Shown here: one piece after another, positions 43,061 to 51,906 of the stretch | How the letters are laid out: each line of letters opens with the position of its first letter | How positions within the stretch are numbered: position 1 is the first letter of the stretch | NCBI RefSeq assembly: GCF_019207085.1 | Contig: NZ_JAATOM010000013.1 | Location: forward strand, 1 to 64,000 | Origin: Variovorax sp. dw_308 | GTDB lineage: Bacteria > Pseudomonadota > Gammaproteobacteria > Burkholderiales > Burkholderiaceae_C | Direction of reading: 5' to 3' | Length of the DNA: 64,000 nt | The notes under the pieces: model-generated | The model's database searches: none | The model's input: only the letters and a program-made list of their open reading frames with translations | Told to the model about the DNA's origin: nothing | Translations under genes and position numbers: made by a program

Positions 43061-44623
43061 ATGACCTACCAGATCCCCTACGAGGAGCGAATCCTCGGCA
43101 AGATCCTCACCGACAGCGCGCGGCGATTCGGCCACCGTCCGTTCCTTACCGTCGACGGACGCTGCTATTCGTTCGCCGAGGCGCACGACATCAGCCAGTC
43201 CCTGGCGCGCGGGCTGCAACGGCTCGGCGTGGTCGCGGGCGAGCCGGTGATGGTCATGCTCGACAACTCGGCGGAGTTCATCTTCGCGTGGTTCGGCATC
43301 GCACTGCTCAACGCCACCATCGTCCCGGTGAACACGGCGTACTCGGGCGAACTGCTGGCCTACGTCGCAGGGGACGTGAAGGCGCGCATCGCCATCACGA
43401 GCCACAACCTGGCGCCCGCCTTTGCGGCGTTGCCTCCGGAGCGCCGCGGTGCCTTGGCAACGCTCGTGGTGCATGGCGAATGCGAGCCGGTGAAGGGCCT
43501 CGACACCATCGGCTGGGATGCGCTCAAGGTGCCCGAAGGCAACCCCGTCGCCATGCCGGCCAAGCCTGGCGACATCGCCTTCATCTGCTACACATCCGGC
43601 ACCACCGGCCCTTCCAAGGGCGTGATGCTGGCGCACTCGGTCGTGCTGCAGACCAGCGAGAACTTCATCAAGGCAGTCGGCATGCGGGCCGACGACACGG
43701 TGTTCTCGCCGTTGCCGCTCTTTCACGGCATGTCGCGCTCGATGGCGACGCTGCCAGCACTGCTGCTCGGTGCACAGGTGCATATCGCCGCGCGCTTCAG
43801 CGCGACCACGTTCTGGCAGCAGGTGTGCGAAGCAGGCGCCACGATCAGCACGACCATCTTCACGATCCCGCCGATCCTCAAGAGCAAGCCACCGGGCAGC
43901 AACGACCGTGCCCACAAGGTGCGCGTGATGTTCAATGCGCACCACGATCCGGAGTTCGAGCAGCGCTTCGGCGTCACGCTCGTCGAGTCGCACGCCATGA
44001 CCGAGACCGGCATGACCATCTTCACACCCTTCCCCGAACGCAAGCTCGGCGCATCGGGCCGGGCGGGGCCGGACTGGGATGTGGCGCTGTTCGACGAGAA
44101 CGACGAGCCCGTGCCGCAGGGCGACATCGGCGAGCTGGTCCTGCGCCCGCGCAAGCGCGGCATCCTGATGGACGGCTACCTGAACAAGCCGGAGACCACG
44201 CTGGGCGCGCTGCGCAAGCTCTGGTTTCACACGGGAGACCTGATGCGCGCGGACGAAGACGGCTACTACTTCTTCGCCGGGCGCAAGAAGGAGCGCATCC
44301 GCCGCCGCGGCGAGAACATCTCTGCCTACGAAGTCGAGGCCATTGCGGCGCAGCACCCCGAACTGGTCGAGTGCGCGGTGGTTGGCGTGCCTGCCGGCGA
44401 CAACGAGGACGATGTCTACCTTTGCGGCGTCCTCAAGCACCCGGACTCGGTCACCCCTGCCGCACTGCACGACTGGCTTGGCAGCCGGCTGCCCAGGTTC
44501 ATGATGCCCCGGTTCATCGAGTTCCGCGCCGAGCTTCCCAAGACGCCATCGGCCAAGGTCGAGAAGCACACGCTGCTTAAGACGCTGCCGGCCCCGACGG
44601 CCTGGGACAGCCTTGCCGCGTGA
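43061..44623 (+). CDS. AMP-dependent acyl-CoA ligase (CaiC-like), copy 1
   Basis: The 520-residue ANL enzyme shows FICYTSGTTGPSKGVMLAHS (AMP/ATP loop), SHAMTETGMT, KLWFHTGDLMRADEDGYYFF and the RKKERIRRRGENISAYEVEA hinge. The catalytic Lys is expected near LPKTPSAKVEKHTLL. The overall pattern resembles crotonobetaine/carnitine-CoA ligases. It activates an unknown carboxylate. It is closely similar to the ligase at 55594-57195 (shared motifs include MVMLDNSAEFI, PLPLFHGMSRSMATLPAL and VRVMFNAHHD). Both are followed by the same two downstream gene types. Confidence 0.9.
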   Translation: MTYQIPYEERILGKILTDSARRFGHRPFLTVDGRCYSFAEAHDISQSLARGLQRLGVVAGEPVMVMLDNSAEFIFAWFGIALLNATIVPVNTAYSGELLAYVAGDVKARIAITSHNLAPAFAALPPERRGALATLVVHGECEPVKGLDTIGWDALKVPEGNPVAMPAKPGDIAFICYTSGTTGPSKGVMLAHSVVLQTSENFIKAVGMRADDTVFSPLPLFHGMSRSMATLPALLLGAQVHIAARFSATTFWQQVCEAGATISTTIFTIPPILKSKPPGSNDRAHKVRVMFNAHHDPEFEQRFGVTLVESHAMTETGMTIFTPFPERKLGASGRAGPDWDVALFDENDEPVPQGDIGELVLRPRKRGILMDGYLNKPETTLGALRKLWFHTGDLMRADEDGYYFFAGRKKERIRRRGENISAYEVEAIAAQHPELVECAVVGVPAGDNEDDVYLCGVLKHPDSVTPAALHDWLGSRLPRFMMPRFIEFRAELPKTPSAKVEKHTLLKTLPAPTAWDSLAA

Positions 44624-44666
44624 CGCGCAAGCAGCACGCAATCCAACTCGGTACAGAAAGACAAAG

Positions 44667-45680
44667 ATGATTCTCACGGTCCCACAAGCACGTCAGCTAA
44701 TACGCGCCGCCATGCTCGCCTTCGATCACACCGATGCCGAAGCCGACATCATTGCCGACCACCTGATCGATTGCGAACTGCGCGGGCTCTCGTTCGGCGG
44801 CCTGCCGCGGGCGCTGTCGGTGATCGACCGGCTGCGCGATACGAGCACGCCGCGCCGGCCCATCACCGTACTCAAGGAGTCGCCCGTGTCAGCGTCGCTG
44901 GATGGCGGCGACCAAGTCGGGTATCTGGTGGGCCTTCGCGCGACCGAGATGGCGATCGAGAAGGCACGCAGCACCGGCCTGGCCGTGGTGGGCGCCTCCA
45001 AGACCTGGTACACGGGCATGTTCTCCTACTACCTGGAGAGGGTCACCCAGGCCGGCTTCGCCGGCATGATCGCCGGCAGCGGCGGCCAGAAGGTGGCGCC
45101 GCACGGCGGAACCGAAGGCCGCTTCAGCACCAACCCGATCGCTTTCGGTTTCCCTTCCGACGGCGCGCCGGTGATCTGGGACATCGGCACCGCCGGCGTG
45201 ATGCTCGGCGAGGTCGTGCTCAAGGAGCGGCTTGGCCAAGAACTGGACGAAGGCCTCGCCTTCGGACCCGACGGGCAGCCCACGCGCGACCCTGCGGCGG
45301 CGCTGAAAGGCGCCTTCACGGTCTGGGGCGGGCACAAGGGTTCGGGCCTCGCGATGGTCGTACAGCTTCTGGGCATGCTGGCCGGCCAGGCCGCGGCGCC
45401 GCTGTCGTTGCGCGACTGCGGCTTTTTCATGATCGTCGTCGACCCCGCGCTGCTTGGCGATGCGGCGGACTTCCAGGCACGCGTAGCGGCCTATGCCGAC
45501 AGCCTGCGCGCCACCCGTCCGCTCGATCCGGCACGGCCGGTTCGCGTGCCTTTCGAGCGGTCTTCGGCCGAACGCGAGCGTCGCCTTGCTGCCAACGCAA
45601 TCGAGGTACCGGACCTCGTCTACGAAGGCCTGCGCGAGGCAGCCGGCGCAACCCAGGCACAACCAGGAGTCGAAGCATGA
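44667..45680 (+). CDS. Ldh2/AllD-type NAD(P)-dependent 2-hydroxyacid oxidoreductase, copy 1
   Basis: ATG 44667 gives 337 residues of the malate/L-lactate/ureidoglycolate dehydrogenase (Ldh2) family, which has a non-Rossmann fold. It contains HLIDCELRGLSFGGLPRALS near residue 30, WYTGMFSYYLERVTQAGFAG, the RFSTNPIAFGFPSDGAPVIW motif, and GGHKGSGLAMVVQLLGMLAG. It oxidises a 2-hydroxy acid or reduces the keto acid. It overlaps the next gene (ATGA) and has a close paralogue at 57868. Confidence 0.9.
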   Translation: MILTVPQARQLIRAAMLAFDHTDAEADIIADHLIDCELRGLSFGGLPRALSVIDRLRDTSTPRRPITVLKESPVSASLDGGDQVGYLVGLRATEMAIEKARSTGLAVVGASKTWYTGMFSYYLERVTQAGFAGMIAGSGGQKVAPHGGTEGRFSTNPIAFGFPSDGAPVIWDIGTAGVMLGEVVLKERLGQELDEGLAFGPDGQPTRDPAAALKGAFTVWGGHKGSGLAMVVQLLGMLAGQAAAPLSLRDCGFFMIVVDPALLGDAADFQARVAAYADSLRATRPLDPARPVRVPFERSSAERERRLAANAIEVPDLVYEGLREAAGATQAQPGVEA

Positions 45681-46336
45681 AGATCGGAATCATCGGCGCG
45701 GGCTTCATCGGCCGCGCACTCGCACGGCTGGCCGTGCGTAGCGACCACGACGTGATGATCAGCAACTCGCGCGCCGCGAAGACGCTGGGCAGTACAGCGG
45801 TCGCCATCGGCTGCAAGGTCGGCACGGCGCAGGAGGCCGCGGCCTTCGGCGACGTGGTGATGGTCGCCGTTCCGCTGATGAACCATGCGGACCTCCCGGT
45901 CGAGCCCCTGGCCGGCAAGATCGTGATGGACGCCAACAACTACTACCCCGCCCGCGACGGCCGCATCGAGGCGCTCGACAACGAGACGACCACCACCAGC
46001 GAACTGCTCGCCGCGCACCTGAAGGGCGCAAAGGTCGTGAAGGCGTTCAACGCGATCCTGCAAGCCGACCTCGAGAAGGACAGCCGGCCAGCCAGCGCAC
46101 CGGACCGCCGCGCCTTGCCGATCGCGGGCGACGACGCCGAAGCCAAGCGAATCTGCAGCGGGCTCATCGACCAGTTCGGCTTCGACGTGGTGGACGCCGG
46201 CCCCCTCGCGGACAGCTGGCGCTTCCAGCGCGCGATGCCTGCCTATTGCATTCCGCTCGATGTCGCCGGCCTGCACAAAGCACTCGCTGCAGCGCAACGC
46301 GGCGTCGAGTTGCCGCACGGATCGTGGCGTCCCTGA
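45677..46336 (+). CDS. NADPH-dependent F420-reductase-like Rossmann protein, copy 1
   Basis: ATG 45677 overlaps the previous stop (ATGA). The 219-residue protein has an N-terminal Rossmann fold (MKIGIIGAGFIGRALARLAV, then VMISNSRAAKTLG). VVMVAVPLMNHAD, IVMDANNYYPARDG, KVVKAFNAILQADL and ALPIAGDDAEAKRI follow. This matches the F420:NADP oxidoreductase / NAD(P)-binding family whose members in proteobacteria act on unknown substrates, because F420 is generally absent there. Its paralogue at 57192 sits in the second copy of the cassette. Confidence 0.88.
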   Translation: MKIGIIGAGFIGRALARLAVRSDHDVMISNSRAAKTLGSTAVAIGCKVGTAQEAAAFGDVVMVAVPLMNHADLPVEPLAGKIVMDANNYYPARDGRIEALDNETTTTSELLAAHLKGAKVVKAFNAILQADLEKDSRPASAPDRRALPIAGDDAEAKRICSGLIDQFGFDVVDAGPLADSWRFQRAMPAYCIPLDVAGLHKALAAAQRGVELPHGSWRP

Positions 46337-46377
46337 GCGCCGCAAACCACATTCAAAGAATACAAGGAGACAACCTC

Positions 46378-47367
46378 ATGTCAGTAACTCACCCATCGCG
46401 GCGCGCGGTGCTCGTCGCCTGCGCTTTGGCGGCCACCCTCTTTCCGGTGACATCGGCCTTCGCGGAGACCTATCCGTCCAAGCCGGTCAAGGTGATCGTG
46501 CCCTACGGCCCGGGCTCGAATCCGGACGTCGCGACCCGCATCGTGATGCACGCCCTGCAGGCCAAGCTCGGGCAGCCCTTCGTGATCGACAACAAGTTCG
46601 GGGCGGGCGGCGGCATCGGCCTCAGCGCCGCGGCCAAGTCGGCGCCGGATGGCTACACCATCGTCGTCGGGCACATCGGCGGGCTGGCCATCAACCCGAA
46701 CATCTACAGCAGCCTGCCCTACGACGCCAACCGGGACTTCATCCCGATCGCGCAGATGTACAACTCCCCGCTGGTGCTGCTGGTGGCGGCGAACTCGCGC
46801 TACAAGACCGTCGCCGACCTGCTGGTGGACGCGAAGGCCAACCCCGGAAAGCTGACCTTCTCTTCCGGCGGCAATGGCAACGGTGCCCACCTCACCGGCG
46901 AATCGCTCAACAAACTGGCCGGCGTGTCCATGCGCCATGTGCCCTACAAGACCATGGGCCCTGCCCTCACGGATGTCGTCGGCGGCGAGATCACTTTCAC
47001 CTTCGGCAACTTCTCGCTGGGCATGCCACTGGTCAAGGGCGGCAAGATGCGCGCGCTGGCGCTCAGCGGCAGCGCACGCGATCCGCAGTATCCGGACATC
47101 CCGACGGTCGCCGAAACAGTCAAGGGCTTCGAGTACCAGGACTGGACCGGCGTGCTCGCACCTAAGGGCACGTCAGCCGAGATCGTGACGCTGCTTCAGC
47201 GCGAGATTGCCGCCGTGCTGGCCAATCCCGACGTGATAGCGCAATTGCGTGCGCAAGGGCTAAACGCAGTGCAAGGGGGCACCTCTGCTCAATTCGCCGC
47301 GTTCATCGACAGCGAGCAGAAGAAGTGGGGCGCGGTGGCCAAGAGCATCGACCTCAAGATCGACTAG
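46378..47367 (+). CDS. Bug-family tripartite tricarboxylate binding protein, copy 1
   Basis: ATG 46378 (AAGGAG upstream) opens a signal peptide ending TSAFA before ETYPSKPV. The 329-residue protein has the Bug/TctC signature (YPSKPVKVIVPYGPGSNPDV, AKSAPDGYTIVVGHIGGLAI, SLPYDANRDFIPIAQM, LTFSSGGNGNGAHLTGESLN). It captures an organic acid in the periplasm. No TctA/TctB membrane genes are nearby, as is common for the many orphan Bug proteins of Burkholderiales. Its place inside the operon suggests that it binds the pathway substrate. Confidence 0.93.
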   Translation: MSVTHPSRRAVLVACALAATLFPVTSAFAETYPSKPVKVIVPYGPGSNPDVATRIVMHALQAKLGQPFVIDNKFGAGGGIGLSAAAKSAPDGYTIVVGHIGGLAINPNIYSSLPYDANRDFIPIAQMYNSPLVLLVAANSRYKTVADLLVDAKANPGKLTFSSGGNGNGAHLTGESLNKLAGVSMRHVPYKTMGPALTDVVGGEITFTFGNFSLGMPLVKGGKMRALALSGSARDPQYPDIPTVAETVKGFEYQDWTGVLAPKGTSAEIVTLLQREIAAVLANPDVIAQLRAQGLNAVQGGTSAQFAAFIDSEQKKWGAVAKSIDLKID

Positions 47368-47392
47368 CCGCATCACCAAGGAACAGCACACC

Positions 47393-47845
47393 ATGAGCTA
47401 CCTTCCCGGAGGCCTGCCCTCCCCCCATGCGACCCTCGATGACGCGCCCTTCTGGCAGGCGTGCGAGCACCAGCGGCTGGTGATCCGCCATTGCGAGGCG
47501 TGCCAGCAGTTCTTCCATCCGCCGCTTCCGTTCTGCCAGAAATGCGGATCATCGGACCTGACGTGGAAGCCGGTGTCCGGCCACGGCACGGTGTACACCT
47601 ACACCATCGGTCACTACGCCGTGCATCCCTCGCTGAAGGGTCATGCGCCGTACAACGTGTCGGTGGTGCTGCTGGACGATGCGGACGATGTGCGACTGGT
47701 CTCGAATGTCGTCGACGCCGAACCACCGACGCTGCGGATCGGCCTGCCCGTGAGCGTGTGTTTCGAAGCCTCGGGTGAAGGTCCCCTCGTGCCGCGCTTC
47801 CGCGTTCGCACAGCCAACGCCACAAACGCCACGGAGACCCCATGA
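47393..47845 (+). CDS. Zn-ribbon OB-fold protein (DUF35 family)
   Basis: The 150-residue protein has a rubredoxin-like zinc ribbon with C34, C37, C48 and C51 (HCEACQQ, PFCQKCGSSD) followed by an OB-fold (SGHGTVYTYTIGHYAVHPSL, VRLVSNVVDAEP). It overlaps the thiolase-like gene by four bases (ATGA). DUF35 proteins form complexes with thiolase-fold partners, for example in steroid side-chain aldolases (Ltp2 with ChsH2-DUF35) or acetoacetyl-CoA synthesis. It is probably an obligate subunit of the next gene's product. Confidence 0.9.
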   Translation: MSYLPGGLPSPHATLDDAPFWQACEHQRLVIRHCEACQQFFHPPLPFCQKCGSSDLTWKPVSGHGTVYTYTIGHYAVHPSLKGHAPYNVSVVLLDDADDVRLVSNVVDAEPPTLRIGLPVSVCFEASGEGPLVPRFRVRTANATNATETP

Positions 47846-49038
47846 CGTTCCCAATGCCCGATTGGCCCCGCAGGCTGCAACCCGTCATCGTCGGCGTCGG
47901 CGAAAGCGAATATCGAAAGCGTGGCGGCCACAGCGACACGCCCGAGCTGACGCTCTGCATCGACGCCATTCGGAAGGCCGCCGTAGACGCCGGCATCGAG
48001 GCCAGCCAACTCGATGGATTCAGCTCCTTCGGTTTCGAGAAAAATGAACCGGCGGTCGTCCAGACCGCGCTCGCCGCGCCTGCGCAACGCTTTGCTTCGA
48101 TCGTCTGGGGCGCCGGCGGCGGTGGGTGCTCCGGCTCCGTCATGCTGGCCGCGATGTCGGTGGCGACCGGCCAGTCGCAGTTCGCGGTCGCCTACCGGTC
48201 GATCTGCCAGGGCGACGGCCAACAGCGCTACGGCCAGTTCCGCGACCGGCCGCTGTGGGGCTCCTACGTCGGCCCGTTCGGCCTGATGTCGCCGGGTCTC
48301 ATGACCTCCCTGACCTATCGCCGCTTCATGCACGAGCGCGGCACCGGATCGGCGCACCTGGCCGAACTGGCGACGAACTCGCGCGCCAATGCGCAGGTCA
48401 ACCCGCGCGCCGTGATGCGCGGCAAGCCGCTCTCGACCGACGACTACTTCGCGTCGCGCATGATCGCCGACCCCTTCCGCCTCTACGACTGCTGCCTCGA
48501 GACCGATGGCGCCTGCGCGGTGATCGTGACGACCCGCGAGCATGCCGACAAGCTGGGCCGCCCTGCCGTCCCGATCCTGGCGGCGGCGCAGGCCAGCGGG
48601 GAGCGTTGGTCGCTGGGACCGATGGGCTCGCACAACATGCCGCTGGCGGACTATCCGACGATCAATTCGCGCGAGGTGGCCAAGGCCATCTATGCGCAGT
48701 CCGGACTGACGCCGGTCGACATCGACGTCGCGCAGCTCTATGACGCGTTCAGCGGCCTGATCCCGATGGCGCTCGAAGACTACGGCCTGTGCGAGCAAGG
48801 CGGCGCGGCGGCCATGATCGAGTCCGGTGCGTTGCGGCAAGGCGGCCGGCTTCCAGTCAACACGGCCGGGGGCATGCACTCCGAGGCCTACCTGCACGGC
48901 CTGAACCTGGTGATCGAGGCCGTGCGGCAGGCGCGCGGCGATTCGACCATGCAGGTGCCCAACGTCCGCCACAGTCTGGTGACGAGCGGCGGCGGCGGTG
49001 GCCACAAGAGCGCGCTGATTCTGGGAGCTGCCGCATGA
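47842..49038 (+). CDS. Thiolase-fold enzyme (SCP-x / Ltp2-like), partner of DUF35 protein
   Basis: The 398-residue thiolase-superfamily protein begins with PVIVGVGESEYRKRGG. It has a candidate Cys at residue 96 (WGAGGGGCSGSVML), DVAQLYDAFSGLIPMALEDY, NTAGGMHSEAYLHG and a final GGGGGHKSALIL loop. These features place it in the SCP-x/nondecarboxylating branch, which includes true thiolases and the retro-aldolases of steroid degradation. Which reaction it performs cannot be decided by eye. Its stop overlaps the acyl-CoA dehydrogenase start (ATGA). Confidence 0.88.
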   Translation: MTFPMPDWPRRLQPVIVGVGESEYRKRGGHSDTPELTLCIDAIRKAAVDAGIEASQLDGFSSFGFEKNEPAVVQTALAAPAQRFASIVWGAGGGGCSGSVMLAAMSVATGQSQFAVAYRSICQGDGQQRYGQFRDRPLWGSYVGPFGLMSPGLMTSLTYRRFMHERGTGSAHLAELATNSRANAQVNPRAVMRGKPLSTDDYFASRMIADPFRLYDCCLETDGACAVIVTTREHADKLGRPAVPILAAAQASGERWSLGPMGSHNMPLADYPTINSREVAKAIYAQSGLTPVDIDVAQLYDAFSGLIPMALEDYGLCEQGGAAAMIESGALRQGGRLPVNTAGGMHSEAYLHGLNLVIEAVRQARGDSTMQVPNVRHSLVTSGGGGGHKSALILGAAA

Positions 49039-50675
49039 ACGCCTTGCTCCAGCAGGTTCGTGCGCTGTTCGAGACGAGCGTGTGTGGCGTGGCGGGGTTG
49101 TGCGCCGTCGATGGCTCGCTCGACGCACACCGGCTCGACCTGTACCAGCCGCTGTGCTACGAACTGGCGTTGGCAGCGGCGGAACTGCTCGCCGCGGAAA
49201 CGGCAGTGAAGGCCACCGAGTCCACCGAAGGACTTGAACCCGCCCTGGCCCGCCTCTTTGCGGCCGACGCCGTCACGGCGGTGCTTGCGCGTCTCGACAC
49301 GGTGTTCAGCGACGCCGGACTGGATGTATCCGAAGTCCACGCCGTGATGACCTCGCCTGCACTCGCACGTTGCCGGAAGGAAGCCGCGAGCCACACCGTG
49401 GCGGCGGATATCGGCCGCCGCGTGTCCCGCGTCGGGGGCGATGTCGGCGACGTGCTGCTGCATGAAGACGCCGCGATGGCGCAGGCCGCCTTCCAGCGCT
49501 TTGCTGCCGACACCGTGGCGCCGATGGCCGAGAAGATCCACCGCCACGACCTCACCGTGCCCGAGCCCCTGCTGCAGCAGATGCGCGAGATGGGTGTGTT
49601 CGGCCTCTCGATCCCGGAATCGCTCGGCGGGACCGCGCCCGACGGCAAGGAAAACGCGATCGTGATGATCGCCGTGACCGAAGCGCTCTCCGAAGCCTCG
49701 CTCGCCGCCGCCGGCAGCCTGATCACGCGGCCGGAGATCCTGGCCCGCGCGCTGATGACCGGCGGCACGCCGGCGCAAAAAGCCCACTGGCTGCCGCAGA
49801 TTGCCGTCGGCCAACCGCTGTGCGCGATCGCCATCACCGAGCCGGACTACGGATCCGACGTCGCATCGCTGTCGCTCAAGGCCACCAAGACCACGGGCGG
49901 CTGGCTGCTCAACGGTAGCAAGACATGGTGCACCTTCGCCGGCAAGGCGGGGCTGCTGATGGTCGTCGCGCGCACCGACCCGGACCGCACGCTGGGCCAT
50001 CGCGGCCTGAGCCTGCTGCTCGTCGAGAAGCCTTCGTTCGACACCCATGAATTCACCCACGTGCAGCCTGGTGGTGGACGCCTCTCAGGCAAGGCCATTC
50101 CCACCATCGGCTACCGCGGCATGCACTCCTTCGACCTGTCCTTCGAAGACTTCTTCGTTGCCGACGACCGCGTGATCGGCGAGGAGAAGGCGCTTGGCAA
50201 GGGCTTCTACTTCACGATGGCCGGCATGGTCGGTGGCCGCATGCAGACCGCGGCGCGCGCCTGCGGCGTGATGCGCGCGGCGCTGAAGGCAGCCACCTCG
50301 TATGCGGGCGACCGCAAGGTCTTCGGCGCACCGCTGGCGGACTACACGCTGACGCAGGTCAAGCTGGCCCGCATGGCCGCGCGCTTCGCGACATGCCGCC
50401 GGCTCACCTATGCGGTGGGCGAGATGCTCGAGGCGGGCCAGGGCCGCATGGAAGCCAGCCTGGTCAAGCTCTTCGCCTGCCGCTCGGCCGAGGCCATCAC
50501 GCGCGAGGCGTTGCAGATTCACGGCGGCATGGGCTATGCGGAAGAGACTGCCGTCAGCCGCTACTTCGTCGACGCGCGGGTGCTGTCGATATTCGAAGGC
50601 GCAGAAGAGACTCTGGCGCTCAAGGTGGTCGCGCGCAGCCTTCTCGAACAGGCGCTGGAGACGGTCGATGCCTGA
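49035..50675 (+). CDS. Acyl-CoA dehydrogenase with N-terminal extension
   Basis: ATG 49035 overlaps the previous stop. The 546-residue protein has a normal acyl-CoA dehydrogenase core from about residue 145 (PLCAIAITEPDYGSDVASLS, YRGMHSFDLSFEDFFVADDR, ALQIHGGMGYAEETAVSRYF). The catalytic Glu is expected in LSIFEGAEET. About 140 extra N-terminal residues (LAAAELLAAETAVKATEST and beyond) form an Ala-rich helical domain not found in standard 380-residue enzymes. A similar extension occurs in some large or aromatic-acid-pathway acyl-CoA dehydrogenases. It oxidises an acyl-CoA with FAD. Confidence 0.88.
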   Translation: MNALLQQVRALFETSVCGVAGLCAVDGSLDAHRLDLYQPLCYELALAAAELLAAETAVKATESTEGLEPALARLFAADAVTAVLARLDTVFSDAGLDVSEVHAVMTSPALARCRKEAASHTVAADIGRRVSRVGGDVGDVLLHEDAAMAQAAFQRFAADTVAPMAEKIHRHDLTVPEPLLQQMREMGVFGLSIPESLGGTAPDGKENAIVMIAVTEALSEASLAAAGSLITRPEILARALMTGGTPAQKAHWLPQIAVGQPLCAIAITEPDYGSDVASLSLKATKTTGGWLLNGSKTWCTFAGKAGLLMVVARTDPDRTLGHRGLSLLLVEKPSFDTHEFTHVQPGGGRLSGKAIPTIGYRGMHSFDLSFEDFFVADDRVIGEEKALGKGFYFTMAGMVGGRMQTAARACGVMRAALKAATSYAGDRKVFGAPLADYTLTQVKLARMAARFATCRRLTYAVGEMLEAGQGRMEASLVKLFACRSAEAITREALQIHGGMGYAEETAVSRYFVDARVLSIFEGAEETLALKVVARSLLEQALETVDA

Positions 50676-51906
50676 GAACTCGACCGGCGTACTGCCGGTG
50701 CTGAAGGGGCTGCGCATCGTCGAGGCCTCGGCCTTCGTCGCGGCGCCGCTGGGCGGCATGACGCTCGCGCAGTTCGGCGCCGATGTCATTCGCATCGACC
50801 CGCCGGGGGGTGGCCTCGACTACCGGCGCTGGCCGGTGACCGAAGACAACACCAGCCTGTTTTGGGCCGGACTGAACCAGTCCAAGCGCTCGGTAGTGAT
50901 CGACTTCACGAAGCCCGAGGGCCGCGAACTGGCCATGGCGCTGATCTGCGCACGGGGCGACGATGCCGGCATGCTGCTGACCAACTTTCCGGCGCGCGGC
51001 TTCCTCGATTACGAGGCCTTGCGCGCGCACCGAGCAGACCTGATCCAGCTCACGCTTTCGGGCGACCGGCATGGCGGATCGGCGGTCGACTACACCGTGA
51101 ACCCGCGCCTCGGCTTGCCCTTCCTCACAGGCCATGGCGGCGCAGAACAGCCGGTCAACCATGTGCTGCCCGCATGGGACATCGGCACCGGCTACATGGC
51201 GGCCATGGGCATCCTGGCGGCCGAGCGCCACCGGCGTGCGACCGGCGATGGCCAGCACGTGCGGCTCGCGCTCGAGGACGTGGCGCTGTCGGTCATCGGC
51301 CACCTGGGATTCATTGCCGAGGCCGAGCGCGGCTTCCAGCGGCCCCGTGTCGGCAACGACCTGTACGGAGCCTTCGGCCGCGACTTCGTCTGCGCCGACG
51401 GAGAACGCGTCATGGTCGTCGGGCTGACGGGCAAGCAATGGCGCTCGCTCTGCAAGGCGACCGCCATCGGCACGGCGATTGCCGAACTGGCGGCACGCCT
51501 GGGCCTCGATCTCGACGAGGAAGGCCATCGCTTCCGCGCCCGCGAACACATTGCGGCGCTGGTCGCGCCCTGGGTGGCCGGCCGCAACCTCGCGCAGGTG
51601 GCGGATGCGTTCGACGGCCACGGCGTGTGCTGGACCCGATACCAGACCGTGACGCAACTCGTGCAGTCCGATCCGGCGTGCTCGACGGCCAATCCGATGT
51701 TCTCGCACGTCGAGCAGCCCGGCATCGGCCGCAGCCTCGTGCCCGGCCTGCCGCTGAATTTTTCGGGCATCAAGCGCGTCGCGCCAGGTCCCGCACCCCG
51801 GCTCGGCGGACACACGGCGCAGGTGCTGTCAGAAGTACTCGGCATCGACAGCGCGGCGTTCGGCGGGCTGCTGGAGCGCGGCATCGTCGGGCAGGCAGAC
51901 GCATGA
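50668..51906 (+). CDS. Family III CoA-transferase (CaiB/BaiF type)
   Basis: ATG 50668 overlaps the previous gene by eight bases. The 412-residue protein has the family III N-terminal signature (GLRIVEASAFVAAPLGGMTL, AQFGADVIRIDPPGGGLDYR) and the TSLFWAGLNQSKRSVVIDFT segment. VLPAWDIGTGYMAAMGILAA and the C-terminal region follow. Family members move CoA between carboxylic acids through an aspartyl-CoA intermediate. Some, such as 2-methylfumaryl-CoA isomerase, act within one molecule, and the GLPFLTGHGG plus AWDIGTGYMAA stretch is reminiscent of these. The donor and acceptor are unknown. Confidence 0.88.
   Translation: MPENSTGVLPVLKGLRIVEASAFVAAPLGGMTLAQFGADVIRIDPPGGGLDYRRWPVTEDNTSLFWAGLNQSKRSVVIDFTKPEGRELAMALICARGDDAGMLLTNFPARGFLDYEALRAHRADLIQLTLSGDRHGGSAVDYTVNPRLGLPFLTGHGGAEQPVNHVLPAWDIGTGYMAAMGILAAERHRRATGDGQHVRLALEDVALSVIGHLGFIAEAERGFQRPRVGNDLYGAFGRDFVCADGERVMVVGLTGKQWRSLCKATAIGTAIAELAARLGLDLDEEGHRFRAREHIAALVAPWVAGRNLAQVADAFDGHGVCWTRYQTVTQLVQSDPACSTANPMFSHVEQPGIGRSLVPGLPLNFSGIKRVAPGPAPRLGGHTAQVLSEVLGIDSAAFGGLLERGIVGQADA

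Noticed and set aside
42944..44677. 577-codon reverse frame opposite the first CoA ligase
   Set aside because: Same reason: no domains, low-complexity composition, and the forward frame is a clear ligase.
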